64,000 nucleotides of DNA from contig OX485804.1 in assembly GCA_950295325.1 (NCBI GenBank), forward strand, positions 17,732,001 to 17,796,000. Direction: 5' to 3'. Under the pieces are notes generated by a model. That model had not been told where the DNA came from. It ran no database searches and worked only from the letters and a program-made list of their open reading frames with translations. The stretch is from Polytrichum commune. Lineage: Eukaryota; Streptophyta; Polytrichopsida; Polytrichales; Polytrichaceae. Shown here in pieces: positions 23,447-32,212 of this stretch; the stretch's first letter is position 1; every line of letters begins with the position of its first letter. The translations under genes were made by a program, and so were the position numbers.

Positions 23447-24553
23447 TACTTGACAACAATGGCTCTAATTTTTCATTTTTGGTTGTATTTCTGAGCTAGA
23501 ATGGCCTAGTAATGAGAGTAAATGAGTGATACAAGTGTTTGAAAGCTTAGTTCGTCATTTCTTGCAACCCTCAAGAAAATTTTGAGAGAAATCTTCCCAT
23601 TTTTCTTTTGTTGTCTCTTGTATTTTCTTCAATTGTTGATGGTTGAATCTTGAGATTCCATTTAGTTTCAAGATTCTCAAGTCACATTTTCTTGCTTGCA
23701 AATTGTGAAGCAAAGTTTAATTTAAATAAAAACATAAACCACAATCAAAATCCGATTTATTTTAAATTTTGGTTGAGCTCCGGACGGATCCGGAGCTCAC
23801 CGGACCCTCTTGGAGCTCCAATTCTGAATCCCGGGGGCGGGCGGGCGCTAGCCGGGCCCCACGGGCGGGCGGGCGTCGGCCGGGCCCACAGGTGGGCGGG
23901 CGCCAGCCAGGCCCTGGCTGCAGGTAAGATACCCTTACTTTTATTTTTTATTTTTTATTTTTTATTTTTTATTTTTATTTTATTTTTATTTTTATTTTTA
24001 TTTTTTTATTTGTTTTGTTTAATTAAAACTTTTTTATTTTTTTTATTTTTTTCACATTTTTACTTTCACCTTTCAAACTTGGCATCCAATTCTCACAAAC
24101 TTTGAGGTTCAAATTTGGGGGCATACTAGCTCCGATCGGAGTGAAATTTGAGCCTACCTTGTGTGAAATTTGCCAAGGAATCCAATGGTGTAATTGGATT
24201 GTTGATTGGAATTCAAAATCATTGCTGAAATTATTAATTTCAACGCTGATTTTTGTTTTTGGGAGCAAATTAACTCCGAACGGAGTGAAATTTGAGCCTA
24301 ATTTGTGTGAAATCTTCCTAGGAGTCCATTGGTGCACTTAGTTTGTTGATTGGAGTCCATAATCACCTTGGAAATGAGCCTTTTCAACGCTGATTTTTCA
24401 TTTTAATTACCAATCTCAAACCTTTGCACAATTTTGGAATTCTGGGGGCATAAACACTTGGCATTTGGCAAGGGATTGCCATATAGATAGCCCGCAACAG
24501 GTGCAGGTTGCCATTACCTTGTAGATAGTTGCAGGTACTCAAGTGATTATTTT
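23447..24553 (+). other. Retrotransposon leader with GC-rich minisatellite and tandem duplication
   Basis: Non-coding leader between the 5' LTR and gag. At about 23832-23925 three copies of a GC-rich unit (GGGCGGGCGGGCG followed by a GCCGGGCCC block) form a G-run-rich island, followed by a CAGGTAAG splice-donor-like site and a 100-bp T-rich tract. At about 24108-24400 a unit of about 145 bp (with GGAGTGAAATTTGAGCCTA) occurs twice in tandem. A frame running through this duplication (24102-24341) is not considered a gene. Confidence 0.6.
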
Positions 24554-25684
24554 ATGGTGCAAACTAGGAGCCGATATTATCGATCTCCATCACCAGATTA
24601 CTTGGAGGACGTGCATACCACAAATCTTGAGCCAGAGGTAGATACCAACGAGGCTTTTGAGCCTATTTCGGCGTTGGACACTACTAGTAGGCATCGGATT
24701 TGGAGTGTCGGCACGTTCGACGAAATGGAGGACGATCGCCACAATTCAGTGCGTGATCGGTTTTCAGGTCGAGCTGGGGGCATTTCCTTGCCCGATTGGA
24801 AACTCCGGTTTCGTACCTGGATTAAGGAGAAACGCTAAAGGTCTTCCAATTTCAATGATTGGTATGCCTTTGAACTTCTGCCTCAACATTTGGAGTATGA
24901 GGCACTCCAAACTTATGAACGCTGGACAGAGGGTCATCAGCGACAACTTCGAGAGGTGGAGCAATATTGGGAGGCTCGGGTTGAGCTCATTTCAGCCCTT
25001 AAGGATGGGGCGGTTGCTACCTTAGCTCCACCCACCTTCAAGGAGGAGGAATCGCCGGCGGAGTCTAAGGACACGGAACTGGCACTTGGGCCAATGTTGG
25101 CTAGCAGTAGCACGGCAACCCTTTCACGGGTGGCACGTGCTACACAGGCAGCATTGACGGCTGTTGGTCCACCACCTCCGTTTAATCCCCTTACTGAATT
25201 TGTTGCACATTTGGAAGTGGAGTATGGTGGGTTTCGGCGAGACCAGATGCAGCGCATCCAGGATTTCCGCCGAGAGAAGGATGATACTCCACGGACCATG
25301 TATACGCGACTCGCGTGATTTGCTGTGGAGTCGGGAGGTGTTTTTGCTGAGAGTCAGCTTGTTAAAATCTTTTTGTCTAAGATTGACAAGCGGCTACTTG
25401 AGTTGGCATCACCTCGGATTATCCTCGACTACGAGGGCCGAGCTACGCTTGCACAAGCGTTTGCCGTGGTTGAGAGATGTGATCGGGCTCTTTGCCAACA
25501 TGATGCCACGGATATGGTATCTTGGATGACAGAGAGTCCGAAACCAAGAAGAATTGTCACAGCTACTAGTAGTTTAACTAAGACTCAACCCGTCAAGGAG
25601 CAAAAGATTTTGCATTGTTGGGGTTGTGGAGAAGCTGGTCATTCGAAGAATGATCCCAATTGTCCTAAGAAGAAGAAAACTTAG
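24554..25684 (+). pseudogene. gag: Retrotransposon gag with first zinc knuckle, interrupted by stops
   Basis: Structural (capsid/nucleocapsid) protein, which packages the element RNA in cytoplasmic particles. The frame begins at ATG 24554 (MVQTRSRYY) and stays in one frame to 25684, interrupted by TAA at 24836 and TGA at 25316; a TAG at 25682 ends the stretch. Similarity to neighbouring residues continues smoothly across each stop. The middle part (25000-25500) has the helical, Arg/Glu-rich character of a retrotransposon gag domain, including a FRREKDDTPRTMYTRL segment just before the TGA. A CCHC zinc knuckle, CWGCGEAGHSKNDPNC, lies at about 25616-25663 (spacing C-x2-C-x4-H-x6-C, longer than the usual last gap of four). 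Each stop is one C-to-T step from CAA, CGA or CAG. Confidence 0.8.
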
Positions 25685-25687
25685 CCT

Positions 25688-27658
25688 TTGGGAAAATTAA
25701 AACAAAAGATGGAACCAGTAAAGACAGGGGACAATTCTAATAAGAGACAATTGAAATGTAACCATTGTGGTGGCACTAATCACGATGTGGATCATTGTTT
25801 CCAACTTCATCCTAAGATGCGGCCTGCCAGTTATGTCACTGGAAAGTCTCCAAGGGAGCAGAGTCTTGAGGCTAAGGTGGCAGAGCTTGAGCAAAAGCTC
25901 AAATCTTCTGCATCTTTTGCTCAAATTTCTGAGCCGCATGTGGATGGTGGCACCTCGGGTTCGGACATGTATATGTTTGGAGCAACTGGAGAGGTGGTGG
26001 TGGCGGCTTCTACTCGCTCCCAAACATTGGCAGATGCAGTGGCTTCCACGAGTGGTGGTAGCAACGAGGTGCTACATCCTCGCCATGCCGGACCAGCTGA
26101 TCAAATTGGTCAAGCACGTTTACCTCTTTCATTTGGATTGGTAGACACCACTATTGTTGGGGCTAAAAACCCTGTACCTTTGAGAGATGGGGATTCCATC
26201 TCGAAGGATGTTACGCATGCATTGGCATATAAAATTCTCTATATGCCAATTTTCTCGGGTTCGGAATTTATGGCTTCGGATTTCAAGCCTGCTACAGTTT
26301 TTCATTTAGCTGGGAGAATGTTAGAAGGTAAGGCTGATTTGCCATCCCTTCAAATATCCCAAGCTGTGGTTGACGTACCTGTGGCTGAGGAGTTGGAGGA
26401 CTTAGCCAATTTGCGAGCGAGTCTTGCGGATGCGGCGATCATTGCTTTTGGTAAGCAAACTGATATTCCTCCAGCATCAATTCCAGAAGTGGATACGTCA
26501 TTTTCGAATTATGCGTCGGGAGCGGCATATCTTGCAGACATTTCTGCAAGGCTTGCTCGCGAACGGCATAATTTGCAACCTGGAGTTGTACGGCTAATGA
26601 ACGACAAATCTTTGTTTGTCGTTTCACGCACGGATATGCCCACTATCCGTGCTACACCACTGAGAGTTATGATGGATTCCGGTGCTCAACCGGTTATGAT
26701 TGGCAAAGGACTTGCTGACAGTCTTGGATTGACGCCAGCAAGCTTGGATCCTTGTCCATTCACTATTGTGACTTCAGTAGGGGGCACTGAACGTGCAACA
26801 GGTTACACCAAGGCACCTCTAAGTTTGATTTTTCATGTGGGGGCAGGGCCTACTTACAGTCATTTGTCAATGAACTGTGTTGTTACTAATGCTACCAACT
26901 ATGATATATTTGTTGGTCAGCAAGCTCTTTACCCACTTGGCTTTGGTTTGGATAATTGGACGGAAGAGGCATGGATTAGACCGGGATGGTCCACTGGAGA
27001 TGGCAGGAAGGTATTTATTCCCGTCACATTTGCAGCCACTGCTATGACTATGGTTGCGGAGGCAATGTTTGGTTGCAGCGGTTCAGTTGCAAATTTGCCT
27101 TGTGCTCCAGTTTTATTGGAGGAAATAATGAACTACACTTGTAATGCGGCAGAACAACAATTTTTACCATCTTTTCAAATTCCTGCTCGACATTTCAAGG
27201 ATCCACCTCCACCATGGCGAACTCCTAAGGAGTTATCCGACCATTGTCAACACATTGTAGCGGATTTGGAGCTTGGAGAAGCACCCCCAACTTCATCCTC
27301 ATTTTCTTTTGCTCAACCCATTCGTTGGCAACCATCACCTGAAGGTATTGTCCTTGTGGAGATCTTTGGAGGCATTGGCACAGGTTTGGCGGCAGTGTTG
27401 GAAGCTGGAATTACAGTTTGGCGATATATTCATGTGCACAATGGGTATGCAGCCAACAAAGCCGTCCGACACCACATCCAAAAATTGTTGTTGAGATACC
27501 CCGCACAATTGTCAGCCTCTGCCATTCATGGATGTTGTGGTCAACTTCCTCAAGATGTCACTATGATTAGTGATGAGGATTTGAGAAGGTTGGGCCACGT
27601 GGATTTGATTATTGCAGGATGGCCTTGTCAAGGCCATTTGCGGGCAGGAACTGGCTAG
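25688..27658 (+). CDS. Zinc knuckle, retropepsin and N-terminal half of DNA methyltransferase
   Basis: 656 codons in the same frame as gag. A second zinc knuckle, CNHCGGTNHDVDHC, is at about residues 24-37, followed by a short coiled-coil-like stretch. The aspartic protease active site DSGAQ is at D330-S331-G332, within the usual retropepsin context (MMDSGA, then GKGLADSLGL), and would process the polyprotein. From about residue 550 the C5 cytosine methyltransferase begins: motif I (AdoMet binding) VEIFGGIGTG around F560, and motif IV AGWPCQG with the catalytic Cys at C647. An in-frame TAG at 27656-27658 stops the frame nine residues after this Cys, and methyltransferase similarity continues immediately after it in the same frame. 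About 195 residues between the protease and motif I have no recognised domain. Translation past the TAG would be needed for a full enzyme. Confidence 0.85.
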   Translation: MGKLKQKMEPVKTGDNSNKRQLKCNHCGGTNHDVDHCFQLHPKMRPASYVTGKSPREQSLEAKVAELEQKLKSSASFAQISEPHVDGGTSGSDMYMFGATGEVVVAASTRSQTLADAVASTSGGSNEVLHPRHAGPADQIGQARLPLSFGLVDTTIVGAKNPVPLRDGDSISKDVTHALAYKILYMPIFSGSEFMASDFKPATVFHLAGRMLEGKADLPSLQISQAVVDVPVAEELEDLANLRASLADAAIIAFGKQTDIPPASIPEVDTSFSNYASGAAYLADISARLARERHNLQPGVVRLMNDKSLFVVSRTDMPTIRATPLRVMMDSGAQPVMIGKGLADSLGLTPASLDPCPFTIVTSVGGTERATGYTKAPLSLIFHVGAGPTYSHLSMNCVVTNATNYDIFVGQQALYPLGFGLDNWTEEAWIRPGWSTGDGRKVFIPVTFAATAMTMVAEAMFGCSGSVANLPCAPVLLEEIMNYTCNAAEQQFLPSFQIPARHFKDPPPPWRTPKELSDHCQHIVADLELGEAPPTSSSFSFAQPIRWQPSPEGIVLVEIFGGIGTGLAAVLEAGITVWRYIHVHNGYAANKAVRHHIQKLLLRYPAQLSASAIHGCCGQLPQDVTMISDEDLRRLGHVDLIIAGWPCQGHLRAGTG

Positions 27659-28693
27659 GGATTGGATGACCCTAGGTCTAGTTTGTTTGCGGATTTGATG
27701 CGATTGACGCAATGGTGGTTTATCCACCAATCAACTCCGCCAGGGTACATTTTCAAAAATGTACCATTATTGGGTGATACCCGGCACAAAGTGGTGAAGG
27801 ATGGTGAGTACATTAACCAAATTCTGGGTACTCTAATATTTATGGATGCCGCATCTTTGGGATCCTTTGCTCATCGGCCTCGTTGGTTTTGGACCAACTT
27901 GGTATCACCTCGGGTGCTTTCATCGGCGATTGCCCGCATTCCCCGCCTTATGGATCGCAAGGTGGATGACATTTTAAATGATCATCGTGTTTCCTTGGCA
28001 GTTACCAAGGATGACACCTTGCCATTTGCATTAATTAACAAGGTGGGCATCCCGAGAGGTGCACTACCTACTTTTGTGACATATCCACAGTCTTTTGCAT
28101 TTCAATCTCGTGGACCTGGCATGGTTTGGGATTCAAAATTCCAAATTTATGAGGAGCCTACGGCAGATGAGCGGGAACGCGCCATGGGTTTTCTTACAGG
28201 TACCACGGCTGCTCACGGGCTTCAGGAAGGTCAGAGACGTTTCCTATTGGGGCAAGCTATGGATCTTAATAGCATTGTGTGGATGATTGGAATTTATCTT
28301 GCTGCTCAACAACGTATGGATGACCAATTGCTTACTCTGAGGGCAGAGAACAATGATCAGAGGGCAATGGAGCCGCAATCCAAGGATCACATTGAGGTCA
28401 ATGACACCGAGGGATTATTTCCTTTGAAACTTCATGTTGCGGAAGAGCTTCGAGCCCAACGTGTTTTTTCGGCTTTGGCCCAAGAGTTTGGGAAGTTGGA
28501 GGCCCATAAAATGTTTCCACTTCTATTTCTTGGTGATACTTCATATGTGGGTAGCTATTTAGCTACACAAACTGATTGTAGTGGAGAGGATACACATTTG
28601 GATTCAAGTGCAGATGAGGGGGCAAAGGTGTTGCCCTCTCCACGGACTAGCAATCATAGGCTGTGCTGGCACCAAGTGGCAATCCTTCTATGA
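27659..28693 (+). CDS. C-terminal half of the retrotransposon cytosine DNA methyltransferase
   Basis: Continues the methyltransferase in the same frame directly after the TAG at 27656, starting GLDDPRSSLF, the segment that normally follows the PCQ loop. Motif VI is at about 27749-27766 and reads FKNVP; the family has Glu before Asn-Val, so the catalytic Glu is replaced by Lys (codon AAA at 27755-27757). Motif VIII is AHRPRWFWTNL at about 27869-27901. A short target-recognition stretch follows, then ERERAMGF (about 28168-28191) and the final LLGQAMD (about 28244-28264). Motif order I, IV, VI, VIII, X is linear, unlike the permuted plant DRM enzymes, and the closing motifs look more DNMT3-like than MET1-like. 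About 130 linker residues follow to the TGA at 28691-28693, which overlaps the ATG of the RT frame (ATGA). Confidence 0.85.
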   Translation, partial: GLDDPRSSLFADLMRLTQWWFIHQSTPPGYIFKNVPLLGDTRHKVVKDGEYINQILGTLIFMDAASLGSFAHRPRWFWTNLVSPRVLSSAIARIPRLMDRKVDDILNDHRVSLAVTKDDTLPFALINKVGIPRGALPTFVTYPQSFAFQSRGPGMVWDSKFQIYEEPTADERERAMGFLTGTTAAHGLQEGQRRFLLGQAMDLNSIVWMIGIYLAAQQRMDDQLLTLRAENNDQRAMEPQSKDHIEVNDTEGLFPLKLHVAEELRAQRVFSALAQEFGKLEAHKMFPLLFLGDTSYVGSYLATQTDCSGEDTHLDSSADEGAKVLPSPRTSNHRLCWHQVAILL

Positions 28694-30282
28694 AGAAGGA
28701 AACCACGGAGTTTGACGATTGGCCAATTGAAGTGGGGCCAAATCTTACTGGTGCCGAAGCACGAAAGGTACGGGCATTTATTCGCTCTTACCGTAATCGT
28801 TTTGTCTTTAGTCTTCATGATCTTGAAGGATATAAAGGTAAACATGTTCGTATTCAACTCAAGGACGACCACCCTATTTTTAGACGGCCATACAGATTTA
28901 GTACCTCTGAAAGGTTGGGTGTTCAAACTCGATGTCAAGAGTTATTGGCAGCGGAATTGATTGAACTCTCCAATGGAGAGTATGCTTGTGCTACGGTTAT
29001 GCCGTCAAAGAAGGATATCTTTGGCAACTGGACGGAAAAACGGATGTGTGGTGATTATCGTCCAGTCAACCGCAAGACCAAGTCGGATCGATATCCAATG
29101 CCGATGCCGGAGGAGTTGTTTGATACACTAGGATTTTCTAGAATCTTCAGCACTCTGGATTTGAGGTTTGGTTATCACCAATTACCTTTGTTGTTGGGTG
29201 ATCGGGTGAAGACCGCATTTTGGGGAATTGATAAAGATGGCAAGGATCAACTTTATCATTGGAAATTTCTGCCATTTGGTCTCAAGAATGCACCAGCTGA
29301 ATTTCAGCGGGTGATGGACCAATTATTGGCTGGTTTGCCGTTTGCTAGATGTTACATTGATGATGTTATCATCTTTAGTAACAGTTCACAGGATCATGTG
29401 AGACATTTGCAAGCGGTATTTGAACGACTTCAACGGTGGGGACTCCGTTTACATCATGGAAAATGTAAGTTTTTCCATGATCAATTGCCCTATTTAGGCC
29501 ACATGATTGTTCCTGGCGGTCTTGGTGTGCAACATGCGAAGGTGGATGCTTTGCACAAAATTCCCGCACCTAGTGATGTACCACGGCTTCGTGCATTTCT
29601 AGGATTGGCAAATTATTATAGGAGGTTTGTCAAAAAATTTAGTTTGATTGCCAAACCTCTTACCATTCTCACGGGGAAAGACCAACCATGGATTTGGAGT
29701 CGGGAACAACAACAGACATTTGATACATTGAAGCAGAGGCTCGGTTCAGCGCCAGTGCTTCGACGCCCGGATGTGTCTAGAGCTTTTCAATTGCACACGG
29801 ATTGGAGTGCAGTGGGATTGGGAGCAATATTGACACAGAAAGATGAAGAGGGAAAGGAATATGTGGTGGCTTATGCATCTAGAAGTAATAATAGTGCTGA
29901 ATCTAATTATTCTTCTTATGAAGACGAGGCCTTGGCGGCCGTTTGGGCCATTGCACATTTTCGACCTTATTTGTATGGGCAGAAGTTTACTTTGGTGACT
30001 GATCATCAGCCTTTAAAATGGCTTATGGAATCAGATAAGCTCACCGGAAAACTTGCTAGGTGGGCATTGTTACTTCAGGAATATGATTTTGAAGTTGTTC
30101 ACCGAGCAGGAATTGCCAACTTGGATGCAGACGGATTGTCTCGCAATCCAAGTCCTTCAGATGAGGATTTAACTAGAGCCAGGTGGCATGGAGATTGCGA
30201 TCGTGAGGCAGTGCCGGGTTGGCATGCTGCCACGTATCTCACAATGATGTTGGGATTGGCTGCTTGTGGAAGAGTAAGATGA
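28690..30282 (+). CDS. pol: Reverse transcriptase and RNase H of the methyltransferase retrotransposon
   Basis: Frame of 530 codons from the ATG at 28690, shifted relative to the methyltransferase frame. The reverse transcriptase has RMCGDYRPVNRKT, then FLPFGLKNAPAEFQRVM, and an intact YIDD active site at about residues 222-225 (29353-29364). The tether and RNase H follow, with AFLGLANYYRRFVKKF, the RNase H acidic residues in LHTDWS, the Glu of YEDEALAA, TDHQPLKW and DADGLSRNP. All key residues look intact, so this part may still be functional. It copies the element RNA into DNA within cytoplasmic particles. The frame ends at 30282, just before integrase resumes in another frame. The spacing suggests a frameshift near 30230-30280 rather than a natural end. 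Confidence 0.9.
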   Translation: MKKETTEFDDWPIEVGPNLTGAEARKVRAFIRSYRNRFVFSLHDLEGYKGKHVRIQLKDDHPIFRRPYRFSTSERLGVQTRCQELLAAELIELSNGEYACATVMPSKKDIFGNWTEKRMCGDYRPVNRKTKSDRYPMPMPEELFDTLGFSRIFSTLDLRFGYHQLPLLLGDRVKTAFWGIDKDGKDQLYHWKFLPFGLKNAPAEFQRVMDQLLAGLPFARCYIDDVIIFSNSSQDHVRHLQAVFERLQRWGLRLHHGKCKFFHDQLPYLGHMIVPGGLGVQHAKVDALHKIPAPSDVPRLRAFLGLANYYRRFVKKFSLIAKPLTILTGKDQPWIWSREQQQTFDTLKQRLGSAPVLRRPDVSRAFQLHTDWSAVGLGAILTQKDEEGKEYVVAYASRSNNSAESNYSSYEDEALAAVWAIAHFRPYLYGQKFTLVTDHQPLKWLMESDKLTGKLARWALLLQEYDFEVVHRAGIANLDADGLSRNPSPSDEDLTRARWHGDCDREAVPGWHAATYLTMMLGLAACGRVR

Positions 30283-31853
30283 GGAGGTTGATAAATCTCT
30301 CGTTGTTAGTGATGTGTGGGAAGACCAGGCGGTCTTGCACAAACTTTAACAAGGGATATTTCCTCTTAGACTATCTTCTATGGAACGAGATAGAGTTAGT
30401 CACCGGATAACAAGGTTTCGTTGGGCAAACGGCTTGTTATTTCGTGTATGGCCGAACGGAACGAGGCGCATCATTCCAAGGCCAGATCAAAGAGCTTCTT
30501 TGGTGCGGCAAGTGCACGAGGAGCTTGGACATTTTGGAGTGCGAAGGACACACTCTATGTTGCGCAACCAATATTGGTGGACTGGTATGTACCAACAGGT
30601 TGCCACTTATGTTTCTCGGTGTGAAGTATGTGACCGGGTCAGGTCAAGTTTTAATACTTTGTCACCTCAACTTCAGCCTTTACCTATTATGGGCTTGGGA
30701 TATCGTTGATTTTGCCGGACCGCTTACTATCACTCCACGTGGTTCCAAGTATGTGTTTGTGATGGTGGAGCATTTTAGTAAGTGGATTGAACTCGTGGTT
30801 CTTCCCCAAAATTCCTCAGAATTGGCAGCTATGGCATTTCTTGATCGAGTTTTGGCACGGTTTGGAGCACCTGCAGAGGTGTTGACGGATCAAGGGAGAG
30901 AATTCCTTGGATCTTTCGAGGCTTTGTGTACCAAGGCTTTGATTGATCATCGGACAACTTCCAGAGATCACCCTGAGGCAGATGGCTTAGCTGAACGAGT
31001 TGTTCAGACGGTTAAGCGCGGTTTGCGGAAGTATGGATTGCTTCATGGCAACCATCGCGATTGGGACTTGATGTTACCATGGATAGCAATGGGTTATCGT
31101 TTCAGCAGGCAAGCATCTTTGACATCCTATAGTCCTTACCAACCCTTGTATGGACGGGAACCAATTTTACCTAGCTCGGTGCGAGAGAAATTGGCTCCCG
31201 TGGTAAACTTGGATGATCCAGATGTTTGGGCTCAATGTCTTCATAACCGAGCAACGTTCTTCCAAAAGGCCATGCCTATGGCTATGGAGAACTTAAATAT
31301 TGCTCAACATCGTGATACATTACGGTATGCCCGGATCCGCAGTGGAGCTTATCGACCTCAGGTTCGTAGATTTTCCAAGGGGGATTATGTTTATTTGCAA
31401 CGGGAGGTGCCTACTACATTGGATGTCAAGGTTGGGCGCACGATTTTGCGGGTAAAAGATGTCTTGCCAAGTGGTATATTATTGCTTGAAGGCAAGGATG
31501 GACGGGAATGTCGTGAGCATTCAAAGAATTGTGCTCCATGTCACCTTCCCATCGACGGCTCTGTGCATTCCGAGTTGGCGGTTGTACCACAGGGTCTGCC
31601 TTGTTATGTTTGTGGAGAGAAGAAAGGAGCTGCAACAATGTTATTGTGCGACCAATGTCAACGTGGATGGCACATGACATGTTTGACACCTCCCCTTTTT
31701 ATTCTTCCTTCTGGCAATTGGGTTTGTCCTCGTTGTCGGAAAGCCTCTCATTCCGTGGCCGTTAATGATCATGATTGTGAATTTTGTGGATGTTTACCAC
31801 ATGTTTTAGTGGTGAAGTTGTTATTTAGTTGGTTGGAAATTTTATGGGATTGA
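30263..31853 (+). pseudogene. Integrase with C-terminal PHD finger, frameshifted
   Basis: Integrase inserts the DNA copy into chromosomes. The N-terminal zinc-binding region (HEELGHFGVRRTHS, then CEVC) is in one frame up to 30709, preceded by in-frame TAA codons at 30275-30277 and 30347-30349. A frameshift near 30700 moves the catalytic core to the next frame, which stays open to 31853. The DDE triad appears intact: D in VDFAGPL, D in LTDQGREF and E in DGLAERVVQTVK. A conserved GPY-like C-terminal segment is followed by a C4HC3 PHD finger at 31602-31738 (CYVCGEKKG, LLCDQCQRGWHMTCL, WVCPRCR). PHD fingers usually bind histone H3 tails, so this is a plausible insertion-site reader, standing where chromoviruses carry a chromodomain. 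About 35 residues follow the finger, including a second Cys pair (CEFCGC). Confidence 0.85.
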
Positions 31854-32102
31854 AAATCACATTGAAAGAATTATCCAAGAATTCAACATAAATGGTTGAA
31901 GGCGATTAAGGATGGGGCTCAAATTGCACCCAGCCTATAGTTCTTGGATTACTTTCTTAGTCATGAGTTTAATTCCTTAGATTACCACTACCCAATTGAA
32001 TATGTATAGATGTAGCAACAACTTCATCATGTTCAACAACTCTACCGATGAGTATGTTTGTTCCTAGCCGATTGGAGGGGCTCCTTATATGCTAGTGGGG
32101 GC
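31854..32102 (+). other. 3' untranslated part of the retrotransposon
   Basis: Non-coding, between the integrase-PHD stop and the first copy of the roughly 100-bp repeat. G-rich runs GGAGGGGC (about 32073-32080) and AGTGGGGGC (about 32092-32101) are the only polypurine-tract candidates, and neither abuts the LTR at 32213. Confidence 0.5.
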
Positions 32103-32210
32103 ACTTGAAGAGGTGGTTGTTTAGCATTTTAATTTGTTATTTTATTTTGCTAATTGATGTTGACGCCGACACTCGATCTGTTGTGTTTAACGATCTTAGT
32201 TTACACGACA
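32103..32210. repeat. Short repeat X, copy 2 (upstream of the 3' LTR)
   Basis: Begins CTTGAAGAGGTGGTTG (from about 32105) and ends TTTACACGACA at 32210, two bases before the LTR start. The same sequence, with few changes, opens the block after the LTR (32645-32738). Relative to that longer copy it lacks about 350 bp between two occurrences of the motif TGTTTAACGATC, as if deleted by recombination between them. Confidence 0.75.
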
Positions 32211-32212
32211 GC

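Noticed and set aside
24102-24341. 79-residue frame in the retrotransposon leader
   Set aside because: It simply reads through the 145-bp tandem duplication; an antisense frame exists over the same bases.
27656-27664. TAG followed by G as a programmed readthrough signal like that of murine leukaemia virus
   Set aside because: Only the TAG-G context matches; other in-frame stops of the same C-to-T type elsewhere in the element favour mutation. Kept only as a test in the findings.
24836-30349. Reassigned stop codons or RNA editing as the cause of the internal stops
   Set aside because: KCS and Rab genes in the same window use normal stops and have no internal ones, and stop-repairing U-to-C editing is known from plant organelles, not nuclear transcripts.
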